Below, piece by piece: positions 18,037 to 26,341 of a stretch of DNA of 47,280 bases. A program made the position numbers and the translations under genes. The notes beneath the pieces are model-generated. The model was not told where the DNA came from, did no database searches, and saw nothing but the letters and a program-made list of their open reading frames with translations. Source of the stretch: Paenibacillus xylanexedens (GTDB taxonomy: Bacteria; Bacillota; Bacilli; Paenibacillales; Paenibacillaceae); the NCBI RefSeq assembly GCF_007680605.1, contig NZ_VEIO01000003.1, positions 160,575 through 207,854 on the forward strand, read 5' to 3'. Position 1 is the first letter of the stretch. Each line of letters begins with the position of its first letter.

Positions 18037-19482
18037 TTATGTGCCTTGTCCATTGAAGAACACGTCAATCGTACTCGGTGCACCAAGCAGACTCGAGCGA
18101 TAAGAAAGACGTGTGTATTTCAGAAACCGTTGAGGTACCAAAACATCCACAGAACCGGATAGAATCCCTGTTACCGTAGCTACATCCGTATACCAGTTGG
18201 TTCCGTTAGCACTGATTTCCACTTGCGCATCCACCCTGTTCAATCCCGGCCCCCTGTTATATACGAAGAAAGAGTATGTGCCGAATACACTCGTTGTCAC
18301 AGCAGGCAGCGATGTAAACGTGTTAGCCGTCGGCGTGCCGATAAGCTGGTTCTCTTGAAAACTTTTTTGGGAGATGGATGTAATGCTACTCAGTGTACCG
18401 GCCGTAATCGTGGCTCCAAGCACGCTGGTAATGGTTCCGTTCAACAGGTTGGTTAACGTACCTGCGGTAATGGTCGCGCCCAGTACACTCGTGAGCGTAC
18501 CATTCAGCAAGTTGGTCAACGTTCCAGCTGTCACTGTGGCACCGAGGACACTCGTGATCGTTCCGTTTAAAAGGTTTGTCAGCGTTCCGGCTGTTAAGGT
18601 AGCACCAAGCACACCGGTAATCGTTCCGGCTGTAATTGTTGCTCCAAGCACACTCGTGATTGTACCTGCTGTGATCGTTGCGCCGAGGACACTCGTGATC
18701 GTTCCGTTCAACAAATTCGTTAGTGTACCCGCGGTAATCGTCGCGCCAAGTACGCTGGTGAGCGTACCATTTAACAGGTTCGTTAATGTACCTGCCGTCA
18801 ACGTTGCACCGAGCACACTTGTGATCGTTCCGGCTGTAATCGTGGCACCCAATACACTCGTAATGGTTCCCGCCGTGATCGTTGCTCCAAGCACATTGGT
18901 AATCGTACCGTTTAGCAAGTTCGTCAGGGTCCCGGCTGTTACCGTCGCGCCCAGTACACTGGTGATGGTACCAGCTGTAATCGTCGCGCCGAGCACGTTC
19001 GTGATGGTACCATTCAGCAAGTTGCTCAGTGTTCCGGCCGTGATGGTAGCCCCGAGTACGCTGTTAATTGTTCCTGCGGTGATCGTTGCTCCAAGTACAC
19101 TGGTAATTGTACCGTTCAACAGGTTGGTTAATGTTCCGGCAGTGACGGTTGCCCCGAGGACACTTGTGATGGTACCGTTCAGCAAGTTGGTCAGGGTCCC
19201 GGCTGTTACTGTGGCACCCAGCACACTGGTGATGGTTCCTGCCGTAATCGTGGCACCCAGTACATTCGTGATCGTACCATTCAGAATGTTGGTGATTGTC
19301 CCTGCATTAATCGTAACCGTGGTCAGACCTGAAATGTTACTAATTGTCCCGTCCAGAATGATACCTACCACATTCCCGCTTGTATCCGTTCTGACGGGCT
19401 GGGCCGTACCTGTACTGTCCTGACCGAAAATCAGTGTTCTCAGGTTATCCGGATTCGTATTAAACGTTGTAAAGTTAGGCAT
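18037..19482 (-). CDS. Threonine-rich repeat surface protein with DUF6385-like C-terminus
   Basis: 481 residues. Residues 1-58 form a conserved-looking head (MPNFTTFNTNPDNLRTLIFG). Residues 60-375 are a low-complexity array of 17 copies of a 13-residue unit (GTITSVLGATITA) interspersed with nine 8-residue units (GTLTNLLN). The C-terminal 105 residues look like the domain annotated DUF6385 in Paenibacillus (from memory): NRGPGLNRVDAQVEISANG, then VPQRFLKYTRLSY. The regular Thr/Gly/Ile alternation suggests a beta-solenoid or fibre, and the many threonines suit O-glycosylation by the adjacent GT2-TPR enzymes. No signal peptide or LPXTG is visible, as is common for coat or exosporium proteins assembled from the mother cell. 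The start has GGAGGAGG upstream. Confidence 0.8.
   Translation of the reverse strand: MPNFTTFNTNPDNLRTLIFGQDSTGTAQPVRTDTSGNVVGIILDGTISNISGLTTVTINAGTITNILNGTITNVLGATITAGTITSVLGATVTAGTLTNLLNGTITSVLGATVTAGTLTNLLNGTITSVLGATITAGTINSVLGATITAGTLSNLLNGTITNVLGATITAGTITSVLGATVTAGTLTNLLNGTITNVLGATITAGTITSVLGATITAGTITSVLGATLTAGTLTNLLNGTLTSVLGATITAGTLTNLLNGTITSVLGATITAGTITSVLGATITAGTITGVLGATLTAGTLTNLLNGTITSVLGATVTAGTLTNLLNGTLTSVLGATITAGTLTNLLNGTITSVLGATITAGTLSSITSISQKSFQENQLIGTPTANTFTSLPAVTTSVFGTYSFFVYNRGPGLNRVDAQVEISANGTNWYTDVATVTGILSGSVDVLVPQRFLKYTRLSYRSSLLGAPSTIDVFFNGQGT
18365..19310 (-). repeat. Coding tandem repeat, 39-base and 24-base units
   Basis: Tandem array inside the threonine-rich gene: 17 units of 39 bases and nine units of 24 bases, in an irregular order (single 39-mers, 39+24 pairs and runs of 39-mers). 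Neighbouring copies differ mostly at third positions. Copy number is likely to change by recombination or slippage, and assembly errors are possible here. Confidence 0.9.
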
Positions 19483-19521
19483 GAGCCTCGTCCTCCTCCC
19501 TGGACAATCTGTGTAATTAAA

Positions 19522-20049
19522 CTACCTTACGAGCATACGCTGTGCCTGAAAATATACATCAAGCCGAGTAGGCTGAGCCGGATTTACAGGCAGGAGCACA
19601 AGCCGGGTATAATGCAGAAATCGCAAGGGAACCAGCGCCTTTGTCTGTCCCCCCTCAATGACTTCCTGACTATCTACTGCATAATCTACAGCATTCGGGC
19701 TGACCTGAACTTGAACGATGGCTGGATGTTTTCCGCGATTCACCACGCCATAGCTGTACATGCTCAGAGATGAGGTATCCTGCGGCGGGAGGGCATGTTC
19801 ACCTTGACCTGTCTCTGCTCCAGTGTAGGTATGCTCTGTAAAACAGTGAGTAGCACCAGGGAGTTTCGTGCGTGAGAAAGCACCCTGTTTGAACCTGGGA
19901 CGGGTAATCCGGGAACAAGGGGGCTTCAGCAGTTTGGCGCGGCGAGAACAACGGGATGGGCGGCGGCTGACATATTTAGTTTTTGGTTTCATTGTCTGCT
20001 TGGCTGAAGGTTTCGTTCTCTTCCTGCTTCGCTTGGCTGTTCGACTCAT
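19522..20049 (-). CDS. Basic-headed DUF6385-like protein
   Basis: 175 residues. Residues 1-55 are strongly basic (for example KRSRKRTKPSAKQTMKPK, then SRRPSRCSRR), with no hydrophobic signal. Residues 75-175 match the C-terminal domain of the next protein, with the shared pattern YSYGVVNRGKHPAIVQVQVS and VPLRFLHYTRLVLLP. It may anchor the same structure through the basic tail, as Lys/Arg-rich coat proteins do in spores; this is inference. ATG at 20049 has AGGGG 8 bases upstream. It is the first gene of the minus-strand operon, 39 bases before the repeat protein. Confidence 0.72.
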   Translation of the reverse strand: MSRTAKRSRKRTKPSAKQTMKPKTKYVSRRPSRCSRRAKLLKPPCSRITRPRFKQGAFSRTKLPGATHCFTEHTYTGAETGQGEHALPPQDTSSLSMYSYGVVNRGKHPAIVQVQVSPNAVDYAVDSQEVIEGGQTKALVPLRFLHYTRLVLLPVNPAQPTRLDVYFQAQRMLVR

Positions 20050-20080
20050 CTCGATTTCCCCTTAAAAAATGTGCTTACGC

Positions 20081-20088
20081 ATCGTATG
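20081..20088 (-). promoter_or_regulatory. Candidate sporulation-type -10 for the minus operon
   Basis: On the minus strand CATACGAT matches CATANNNT, the -10 of SigE/SigK-type promoters, and would place the start of transcription about 25 bases before the ATG at 20049. No -35 match was clear. Confidence 0.35.
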
Positions 20089-20148
20089 CCCGGAATCGAA
20101 ATACGGGCACGGCATCCGCCGTTATTTGGGAATTCGGATGTAATCCCC

Positions 20149-20177
20149 AAACGCTTTCTCTTCCTTTTACATATCAT
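20149..20177 (+). promoter_or_regulatory. Candidate SigK-type promoter for the plus-strand pair
   Basis: AAC, then 17 bases, then CATATCAT (20170-20177). This fits the SigK pattern (AC, 16-17 bases, CATANNNT) and sits about 80 bases before the ATG at 20258. Together with the candidate on the opposite strand it suggests late mother-cell expression of both divergent units. Confidence 0.4.
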
Positions 20178-20257
20178 GCTAGTAATGAGGACATGCGAAT
20201 TAAAGCAGGCTATGTGCCATTCTCCATCTATTCCATTGTTCAGGGGAGGTTAGCGGA

Positions 20258-20791
20258 ATGACCAATACCAATGTGTTCAACCAGTCTAACGGCCCTTTAT
20301 ACACACAGCTTACCAATACCTTCGCGGCCCCGGGAATTGGGGCGGCTCCGGATACTGGCGCGGCTGCGGCAGGAAGCTTTTTTGCACTGACAACCAACAA
20401 TGTTTCTATTCCTTCGAGCCAAAATCTCCTTCTACAAATTCTAAATGCCGCCGGAAGCGGCAGATCGATACGCATTGCGAGCTTATCAGGGGGCACAACA
20501 GCAGCAGCCACACTTGTGGTCTATTCCGGCGGAACCGTCACTGTCGGCAGCACTCCCGTACCCGTCAATACATTGCTAGGCAATGCCAACACCAGTATCG
20601 TAACGACAAGGCAGAATACAGGAACACTTGGGGGTACCTTCACCAGCCTTCTAAGCATTCCGCTCACCGCAGGTCTGTATGCTCTCGATTTGAACGGCTC
20701 TATTGTCGTTCCTCCAGGTCAATCGTTATCCATAAGCTTGGGAACCGGAAGCCAGGTGGGGTCTATCAATCTATTTTGGTGGGAATTCTAA
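20258..20791 (+). CDS. Predicted beta-sandwich surface protein, paralog A
   Basis: 177 residues, Gly/Thr/Ser-rich, no Cys, no signal peptide and no membrane segment. Order: MTNTNVFNQSNGPLYTQ head, NAAGSGRSIRIASLSGGTT, then IVVPPGQSLSISLGTGSQ and a terminal FWWEF. The AAGSGR and VPPGQSLSI blocks recall jelly-roll folds of phage and coat structural proteins, but I do not recognise a named family. It is paralogous to the next gene and both end in WWE plus a hydrophobic residue. GGGGAGG lies 8 bases before the ATG. Its place beside DUF6385-like proteins and glycosyltransferases suggests a structural part of the same surface layer. Confidence 0.72.
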   Translation: MTNTNVFNQSNGPLYTQLTNTFAAPGIGAAPDTGAAAAGSFFALTTNNVSIPSSQNLLLQILNAAGSGRSIRIASLSGGTTAAATLVVYSGGTVTVGSTPVPVNTLLGNANTSIVTTRQNTGTLGGTFTSLLSIPLTAGLYALDLNGSIVVPPGQSLSISLGTGSQVGSINLFWWEF

Positions 20792-20820
20792 CATGAATTT
20801 GAGTAAAGGTGGTGCAAATC

Positions 20821-21402
20821 ATGCCGAACAATAATGTATTTAATCCCTTGAACCAACCCGTCTACACGTCAAACACAAACACATACATCTCGCCCGGCAT
20901 TGTTGCTCCACCCGAGAATAGTGCGGGTAGCACGGGCAGCCTGTACAATGCAGGTTCAACCAACTCCACCACACTGGGTTTGTTAGGGGGGAGTGTAACA
21001 GCCACTTTGCAACTCGCCAATCCGGCCGGAAGTGGCAGAACCTTGTATGTCTCGCGATTGTCCGGTGGCATTACTGTCGCACTCAACTTGTTATCTTCTT
21101 TCAGTGGAACGATGACTCTAAGTGCAAACGGTACCCTCTCATCTCCAAGCACTCTTACAGCCGTAAACAGCAATCTTTCCAGCAGTAACACAAGTGCTGC
21201 TCTTGTTCGATTTTCTACAGCAACCCCATCCGGTGCTACCGCTATCATGTCCATGCCTCTACAAGTTGGTCCATTTCAATCCAACGAGTTCGGGAAATAC
21301 GTGATTCCTCCAGGTCAGGCGATTAACCTTTCCGTAACCGGATCACTCTCCGTTGCTGGTTTGTTAGCCTCCACGACGTATTTCACTTGGTGGGAAGTAT
21401 GA
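20821..21402 (+). CDS. Predicted beta-sandwich surface protein, paralog B
   Basis: 193 residues. It shares the head (MPNNNVFNPLNQPVYTSNTN), the NPAGSGRTLYVSRLSGG block, VIPPGQAINLSV and the terminal TWWEV with paralog A, so the pair arose by duplication. It is rich in Ser and Thr, with no export signal. I prefer the ATG at 20821 (GGTGG 8 bases upstream) over the GTG at 20809 because it aligns with paralog A. It is 29 bases after paralog A, in the same transcript. Function unknown beyond a likely structural role. Confidence 0.72.
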   Translation: MPNNNVFNPLNQPVYTSNTNTYISPGIVAPPENSAGSTGSLYNAGSTNSTTLGLLGGSVTATLQLANPAGSGRTLYVSRLSGGITVALNLLSSFSGTMTLSANGTLSSPSTLTAVNSNLSSSNTSAALVRFSTATPSGATAIMSMPLQVGPFQSNEFGKYVIPPGQAINLSVTGSLSVAGLLASTTYFTWWEV

Positions 21403-21435
21403 TGGTCTATAGCCTTGCCTCTGTGCAAGCAACAG

Positions 21436-21476
21436 AAATAGCCACGTTCGGATAAGTACCGAAGGCGGCTATTTTA
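21436..21476. terminator. Terminator between convergent genes
   Basis: AAATAGCC and GGCTATTT enclose an inner TTCGG/CCGAA stem; a TTTTAT tail follows on the plus strand and an A-rich 5' side serves the minus strand. It ends the beta-sandwich pair and probably the MFS gene. Confidence 0.75.
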
Positions 21477-21580
21477 TATGCACAAATGTGGATTGCGCCG
21501 AAAAGATCAGGCACAGGCCATGAATCTCTATGAGTTCGCATTCTTTTATAAAATCTAGTTCCAGCTATGGGACAAGCCTT

Positions 21581-22999
21581 TTACGTAATTCCTTGTTGGG
21601 CAGATCCTGTCTTATCTACCGAAGAAGTTCTGCTAATCGACCATAACATTCGCTGTAACAAGATGCCCCCAAGTCCAATGGCTAGTGTAACCAGGCCAAT
21701 CATTTGAAAGGTCGGACTCGGCCCGACAGAATGAATGAGTGCACCTCCCGCCAGCGGAGCAGCGACCAGCACCACACTGTATAACGAGTTTTGAATGCCG
21801 AATACACGTCCTACATAGTCAGGAGAGGTCTCTTTTTGCAGTAAATAATTCATCGTAACCATAAACAGTCCATTACCCAGACCAATACACAAGCCCAAGA
21901 CAATAATCCATGCTGTCGATGTATCTGGACCAACCCAGCCTAGTGCTGCAATGCCAGCCCCAATGAGAAAATAACCGCCCCCAAGCCCCCACCCGTATCC
22001 TAACCTTGGCAATCGGTTTAACAGCAAAATAATAAACACCGCTCCCGCTCCTACGGATGAACCGAGCCAGCCGAGCAGGGATTCATTACCGGGCTTGATC
22101 CCCCGAAACAGGGTAGAAAATTGATATTCGATCATCAGAATAGACATCAGGCCCAAACATCCAAACACGATAGTATTCCTCACCGCGCGACTCCGGCGTA
22201 AATACCTCCAGCCTTCCTGCCACTGCGTGAAGAAAGATTCCGGTTCCTTCGGAACTTCACCGGCATTCCCGCTTTGGATAACAGGTTCCTTCTTCTCCAC
22301 CAAACGTCGCAATGGCCATAAAACAGCGCCCGATAATAGACGAGCACACGCATTGATCAGAATACAGATTTGCGGAGAGAAAAAGGCTAATACCACCGCG
22401 CCCAGAAGCGGACCCGCTATCTTCGCACATTGATTCACAAAACCATTCAGGGACGACGCCTGAAACAGTTGCTCCTCCGATACGATCTGGCGTGTCAACG
22501 CCTGCTGAGCAGGAACATGAAATACACTCATCATTGCACGCAGAGCAAGAAGGGGTAGTAGCCATGTCGGACTTGGCACAAATAGAATCCCTACGGTTAG
22601 TGCGATGGTAATGCCATCACAGAGAATCATGATTCTCACTTTATGGAGTCGATCAGCCAGCGCTCCGGCTACCGATCCAAATAAGATACCTGGTACAGCC
22701 ATACAGACAGGGATCAGCGCGATAATCAGCGGATCAGCACCCCAGCGGTAAGCCACCATGACTTGTATTGCCAGTGCATCGAACCAGTCGCCAAAGGTGG
22801 CGAGTGCATAAGCAACGAATAGACGCATAAACCGCAGATTAGCCCAAAGGCTTTTAGTGTTTTTGGTAGCAGATTCACCAGATGAATCATCTGGTTTAGA
22901 TGAAGGAAATACGTCGTTTCTTGATGAGTTCACTGGGCGAGATGGATTCTCTGCATTGGATAAGTGGTGTTCTTCTGTCCTTGATGATTGTTGCTTCAT
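21581..22999 (-). CDS. MFS transporter (drug/siderophore exporter type)
   Basis: 472 residues with a 50-residue polar N-terminus, then about 12 predicted helices. FMRLFVAYALATFGDWFDALA at the start of helix 1 and GALADRLHKVRI in the 2-3 loop are typical of the MFS_3/EntS-like group of exporters. Substrate unknown. GGAGG lies 10 bases before the ATG. It is 71 bases downstream of the regulator gene on the same strand, which suggests that the regulator controls it. Confidence 0.87.
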   Translation of the reverse strand: MKQQSSRTEEHHLSNAENPSRPVNSSRNDVFPSSKPDDSSGESATKNTKSLWANLRFMRLFVAYALATFGDWFDALAIQVMVAYRWGADPLIIALIPVCMAVPGILFGSVAGALADRLHKVRIMILCDGITIALTVGILFVPSPTWLLPLLALRAMMSVFHVPAQQALTRQIVSEEQLFQASSLNGFVNQCAKIAGPLLGAVVLAFFSPQICILINACARLLSGAVLWPLRRLVEKKEPVIQSGNAGEVPKEPESFFTQWQEGWRYLRRSRAVRNTIVFGCLGLMSILMIEYQFSTLFRGIKPGNESLLGWLGSSVGAGAVFIILLLNRLPRLGYGWGLGGGYFLIGAGIAALGWVGPDTSTAWIIVLGLCIGLGNGLFMVTMNYLLQKETSPDYVGRVFGIQNSLYSVVLVAAPLAGGALIHSVGPSPTFQMIGLVTLAIGLGGILLQRMLWSISRTSSVDKTGSAQQGIT

Positions 23000-23070
23000 A
23001 CTTGATTTTCCTCCCCTGATTACAACCAGCTTGTAAAATGGATTGCTCCTTGGCTGTAATCATAGAGGCA

Positions 23071-24249
23071 TTATGTCAGAGGAAGATCAGACGACTCGGA
23101 ATCCGTTAATAAAAAGCGACGAATGGTGTTCACGATCTGTTGCCCATATGCGGGAACACCATATGTCTTACCGATCTCTGTATATATCTGCTGATATTTA
23201 TTGCGGAGCCTTCCCTCGATTTGATGGTGATCCATATACAGGAGGATCTGATAGGCTGAATTTAGATAGAGCGGAGCATTGAGTGACATTTTTAATACAT
23301 CCAGACCGTCATCCATTCGCAGTTCTGCCTCTCGTACCCGTCCTTGTCGAAGTAGCCACAGGCCCTCCATCACCTGAAAGCGCCCAATTTCTCGCAAGTA
23401 GGGAGCATCCTTTAATTCAGATCGTAGCTCAGCCAGTTGTTCCTCTACAGTTTCACCACTCCCACCCCACAGTTCAACCGATAACGCGGCAAGACCTACG
23501 GGTAATTTAAAATAAGTCAACTGTTCTGCTTCCATTACCTGATATGTCTCTTTCAGTAGCCTCTTGGCTTCCTGATACTGACCCGTCTCGGCGTAAATAT
23601 CAATAATATTCAGAATGCGCAGTTCCTGACGATACTCGGCGGGCAACACAGGTGAATCAATCGCTAGCTTGTATAATTCTAGACTTTGGGGTGGTTCTAA
23701 GAGAGCATGCACGTAGATTAATAGCCAGTACAGGCGCTCTTCCAAAGGGAAGTCATCTGTGCTCGTCAGCCATTCCAGATCTCCCTGGATAAAATGCATA
23801 TATAATTGGTAGTACGGTGCGATCTTCAGCCCAAGCGCTTCCTGCTGATGAACCAGCATCTGAATGGAATTACCCTGCCCGAACAGATGATATTTGCGAA
23901 GCAGTCCGTGAATCACTTCCTGCATCTCTGGATCATGAACCGAAGGATTAGAGGGCAACATCGCTTTGTTCTCCCGTAAGGCAAGTCGGTAGCCATACCC
24001 CCTCACGGTATCCAGGCTAATCTCATCCCAGCGTTTCAACTTCTTACGGAGACGATAGATGTGATCATCTACGGTTCGTTCCACCGGATATTCCAAGGGC
24101 CATACCCGATCCAGCAGTTGACTGCGTGTAAAGGCCTTATCTTTGTTTTCGTACAGAAAATGCAAAAGCGCAAACTCCTTCGCCAGCAAGCGAATCGAAT
24201 CCATTTGCTGAGATACCGTATAGGTTCCCTCATCAAATTGCAGAGACAT
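23071..24249 (-). CDS. OmpR-type winged-helix regulator with helical-repeat C-terminus
   Basis: 392 residues. There is no receiver domain: residues 1-95 are a Trans_reg_C winged helix (LLAKEFALLHFLYEN, ERTVDDHIYRLRKKLKRW, TVRGYGYRL), followed by about 270 residues of TPR-like helices (for example ALLEPPQSLELYKLAID, IYAETGQYQEAKRLLKE). Proteins of this plan bind DNA through the wing and sense through the repeats. The ATG at 24249 is chosen (GGGAGG 8 bases upstream) over 24285. Regulation of the downstream MFS gene is inferred from position. Confidence 0.82.
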   Translation of the reverse strand: MSLQFDEGTYTVSQQMDSIRLLAKEFALLHFLYENKDKAFTRSQLLDRVWPLEYPVERTVDDHIYRLRKKLKRWDEISLDTVRGYGYRLALRENKAMLPSNPSVHDPEMQEVIHGLLRKYHLFGQGNSIQMLVHQQEALGLKIAPYYQLYMHFIQGDLEWLTSTDDFPLEERLYWLLIYVHALLEPPQSLELYKLAIDSPVLPAEYRQELRILNIIDIYAETGQYQEAKRLLKETYQVMEAEQLTYFKLPVGLAALSVELWGGSGETVEEQLAELRSELKDAPYLREIGRFQVMEGLWLLRQGRVREAELRMDDGLDVLKMSLNAPLYLNSAYQILLYMDHHQIEGRLRNKYQQIYTEIGKTYGVPAYGQQIVNTIRRFLLTDSESSDLPLT

Positions 24250-24454
24250 TCTCGTTCCTCCCTTGTGTGCTTCGATGTATGACATATGATAAATCAGCTA
24301 TCTGCTCTATCTCGTCAATCTTATGTATCTCTCCAGTATCTTTCATCTTTCATCTTTCATTTTTCAATTTTCTTTCATGCGGTTCTGCAGACTCTTATCC
24401 CTTATCTCTTATATCTAGTCTCTACACCCATCTCGAACCTCTTCAACATAACAT

Positions 24455-24484
24455 AAAAAAGCTCTTTGCGATAACGCAAAGAGC
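24455..24484 (-). terminator. Terminator of the ABC importer operon
   Basis: GCTCTTTGCG and CGCAAAGAGC form a 10-bp perfect stem around ATAA; on the minus strand it is followed by six T. The 338-base stretch 24250-24587 holds this and the regulator's promoter region, and no gene. Confidence 0.9.
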
Positions 24485-24587
24485 CTTGTTTCTCAACATT
24501 ATACCGGATCTCACTTAACATGAATTCCACCCTTTTGGGGTAAGAATGCGCACTGTTTTTCCAGAAGGCATCCCTGCACCCTGGTGC

Positions 24588-25382
24588 CTATCCCAGTACC
24601 ACGCGGTCATCCGCCATCTTCTTGCCGCTAATGCGCTCGAATTCACCGAGTAGCTCGGGCACCGTGAGCGTGCGCTTACGCTCTTCACTGACATCGAGAA
24701 TAATGCGGCCCTTATCCATCATGATCAGGCGGTTACCAAGGCGAATGGCCTGTTCCATATTGTGCGTTACCATCAGCGTGGTAAGTCTCATCTCGCGGAC
24801 AAGTGTCTCTGTCAGCTCGGTAATCAGCTCTGCACGAGATGGGTCAAGCGCCGCTGTGTGTTCATCCAACAGCAGAATCTGTGGCTGAGTGAAGGTTGCC
24901 ATCAACAAGCTGAGCGCCTGGCGCTCACCGCCGGAAAGAAGGCCCACCTTGGCATTGGGACGTTTCTCCAGCCCAATGCCAAGCTTCTCCAGCTGTGCGT
25001 TAAAGATCTCACGTCTCGCGCGTGTCACACCAAAGCCGAGCCCGCGTCCTTTGCCACGTTTGTATGCCATCGCCATGTTCTCTTCGATCGACATATGCGG
25101 CGCGGTTCCAGCCATCGGGTCTTGAAAGACACGGCCGATCCAGCTACTGCGTTTATGCTCTGGCAGATTCTTGATCGAGCGATCATTAATCAGCACATCG
25201 CCCATATCAGGTTTCATCACACCTGAGATAATGTTCATGAGGGTCGATTTCCCGGCTCCGTTACTGCCAATGACCGTTACGAAATCACCCGGATTCATGG
25301 TCAGGTTCACACCAACCAGGGCTGTTTTCTCATCCGTTGTGCCCGGGTTGAACAGTTTGGTGACTTGTGTAATCTCTAACAT
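24588..25382 (-). CDS. ABC transporter ATP-binding protein (TrpZ-like)
   Basis: 264-residue ATPase with Walker A GSNGAGKST, signature LLSGGERQAL, Walker B ILLLDEHTAALD and switch His in VTHNMEQA. The ERQAL variant and the H after the Walker B Glu are usual in the importer class that goes with an ABC_sub_bind receptor. It provides energy for the permease directly upstream; the genes are 1 base apart and GGGGGG lies 8 bases before the ATG. Substrate unknown; tryptophan or tyrosine is the best-known case in streptococci. Confidence 0.9.
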   Translation of the reverse strand: MLEITQVTKLFNPGTTDEKTALVGVNLTMNPGDFVTVIGSNGAGKSTLMNIISGVMKPDMGDVLINDRSIKNLPEHKRSSWIGRVFQDPMAGTAPHMSIEENMAMAYKRGKGRGLGFGVTRARREIFNAQLEKLGIGLEKRPNAKVGLLSGGERQALSLLMATFTQPQILLLDEHTAALDPSRAELITELTETLVREMRLTTLMVTHNMEQAIRLGNRLIMMDKGRIILDVSEERKRTLTVPELLGEFERISGKKMADDRVVLG

Positions 25383-25383
25383 G

Positions 25384-26304
25384 CTACATGCCCCCCTTTG
25401 CCTGTTGGCCGCCGGAACGCATCAGCTCTTCGGTCCGTTTGCGAGCGAGGCTACGCTGTTTCATCGAACGCTGCATTGTCGGGAAGACGAGTGCAATAAT
25501 AACGATAACGGCAGTGATCAGCTTCAGATCAGATGTATCAAACCATTCCACCTGCAAAGCAAGTGCAACCACAATCCGATAGATAATGGAACCGACAACT
25601 GCTGCCAGCGTCGCCCAGAATACCGTTCTGGCACCCAAGATCGCTTCGCCAATAATGACGGAGGCCAGACCAATAACGATCATGCCAATGCCCATTGTAA
25701 TATCAGCAAACCCAGATTGCTGGGCAATAAACGCACCAGATAAGGCTACCAGTCCATTGGACAAACTGACACCAATAATGGTCGTTACATCCGTGTTCGC
25801 ACCAAAGCTGCGAATCATGCGTTTGTTATCCCCTGTAGCGCGAAGCGCGAGTCCGATATCTGTTTTCATAAACAGATCGAGCATGATTTTAAATACCAGC
25901 ACAACGATAATGATAATGATCATGACATGTTCGCCTGAAAACGGCGTTTCCACGCCCATAATCGATTTATTCGGTGCACCAAGAATACGCATGTTGATCG
26001 AATACAGAGCGATCATCATCAGAATCCCGGACAGTAGTCCGTTAATTTTGCCTTTCGTATGCAGCAGACCCGTTAGGGCTCCAGCGATCATGCCGCCAGC
26101 CATAGCTGCCAAGCAGGCCAGCCAAGGGGAGTAATCATTGGAGATCATGACCGCCGCAATAGCGCCTCCTGTAGTAAAACTTCCGTCTACGGTAAGATCG
26201 GGGAAATCCAGAATGCGAAACGTTATATACACACCAAGTGCCATTAGTGCATATAACAGTCCCAGTTCAATGGCCCCTTCAATGGAATTCCAACTTATAC
26301 TCAC
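25384..26304 (-). CDS. ABC transporter permease (TrpY-like)
   Basis: 306 residues with eight to nine predicted helices, of the branched-chain amino acid type permease family (BPD_transp_2). The conserved segment FRILDFPDLTVDGSFTTGG, followed by AIAAVMI, is typical of permeases paired with an ABC_sub_bind receptor. GTG start at 26304 with GGGAGG 7 bases upstream. It lies between the receptor gene (131 bases upstream) and the ATPase gene, so one operon. Confidence 0.9.
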   Translation of the reverse strand: MSISWNSIEGAIELGLLYALMALGVYITFRILDFPDLTVDGSFTTGGAIAAVMISNDYSPWLACLAAMAGGMIAGALTGLLHTKGKINGLLSGILMMIALYSINMRILGAPNKSIMGVETPFSGEHVMIIIIIVVLVFKIMLDLFMKTDIGLALRATGDNKRMIRSFGANTDVTTIIGVSLSNGLVALSGAFIAQQSGFADITMGIGMIVIGLASVIIGEAILGARTVFWATLAAVVGSIIYRIVVALALQVEWFDTSDLKLITAVIVIIALVFPTMQRSMKQRSLARKRTEELMRSGGQQAKGGM

Positions 26305-26341
26305 ACTGCTTCCTCCCTGTCTATCTCTACCGGAAAAGAAT

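Noticed and set aside
18365..19310. CRISPR-like tandem repeats
   Set aside because: The units are contiguous coding repeats in frame with no spacers and no cas genes nearby.
18374..19423. Long plus-strand open frame (349 codons) opposite the repeat gene
   Set aside because: It is the antisense of the 39/24-base repeats, which leave the reverse frame open by their periodicity. No ribosome site or plausible protein; the minus-strand protein has a proper start and ordered C-terminal domain.
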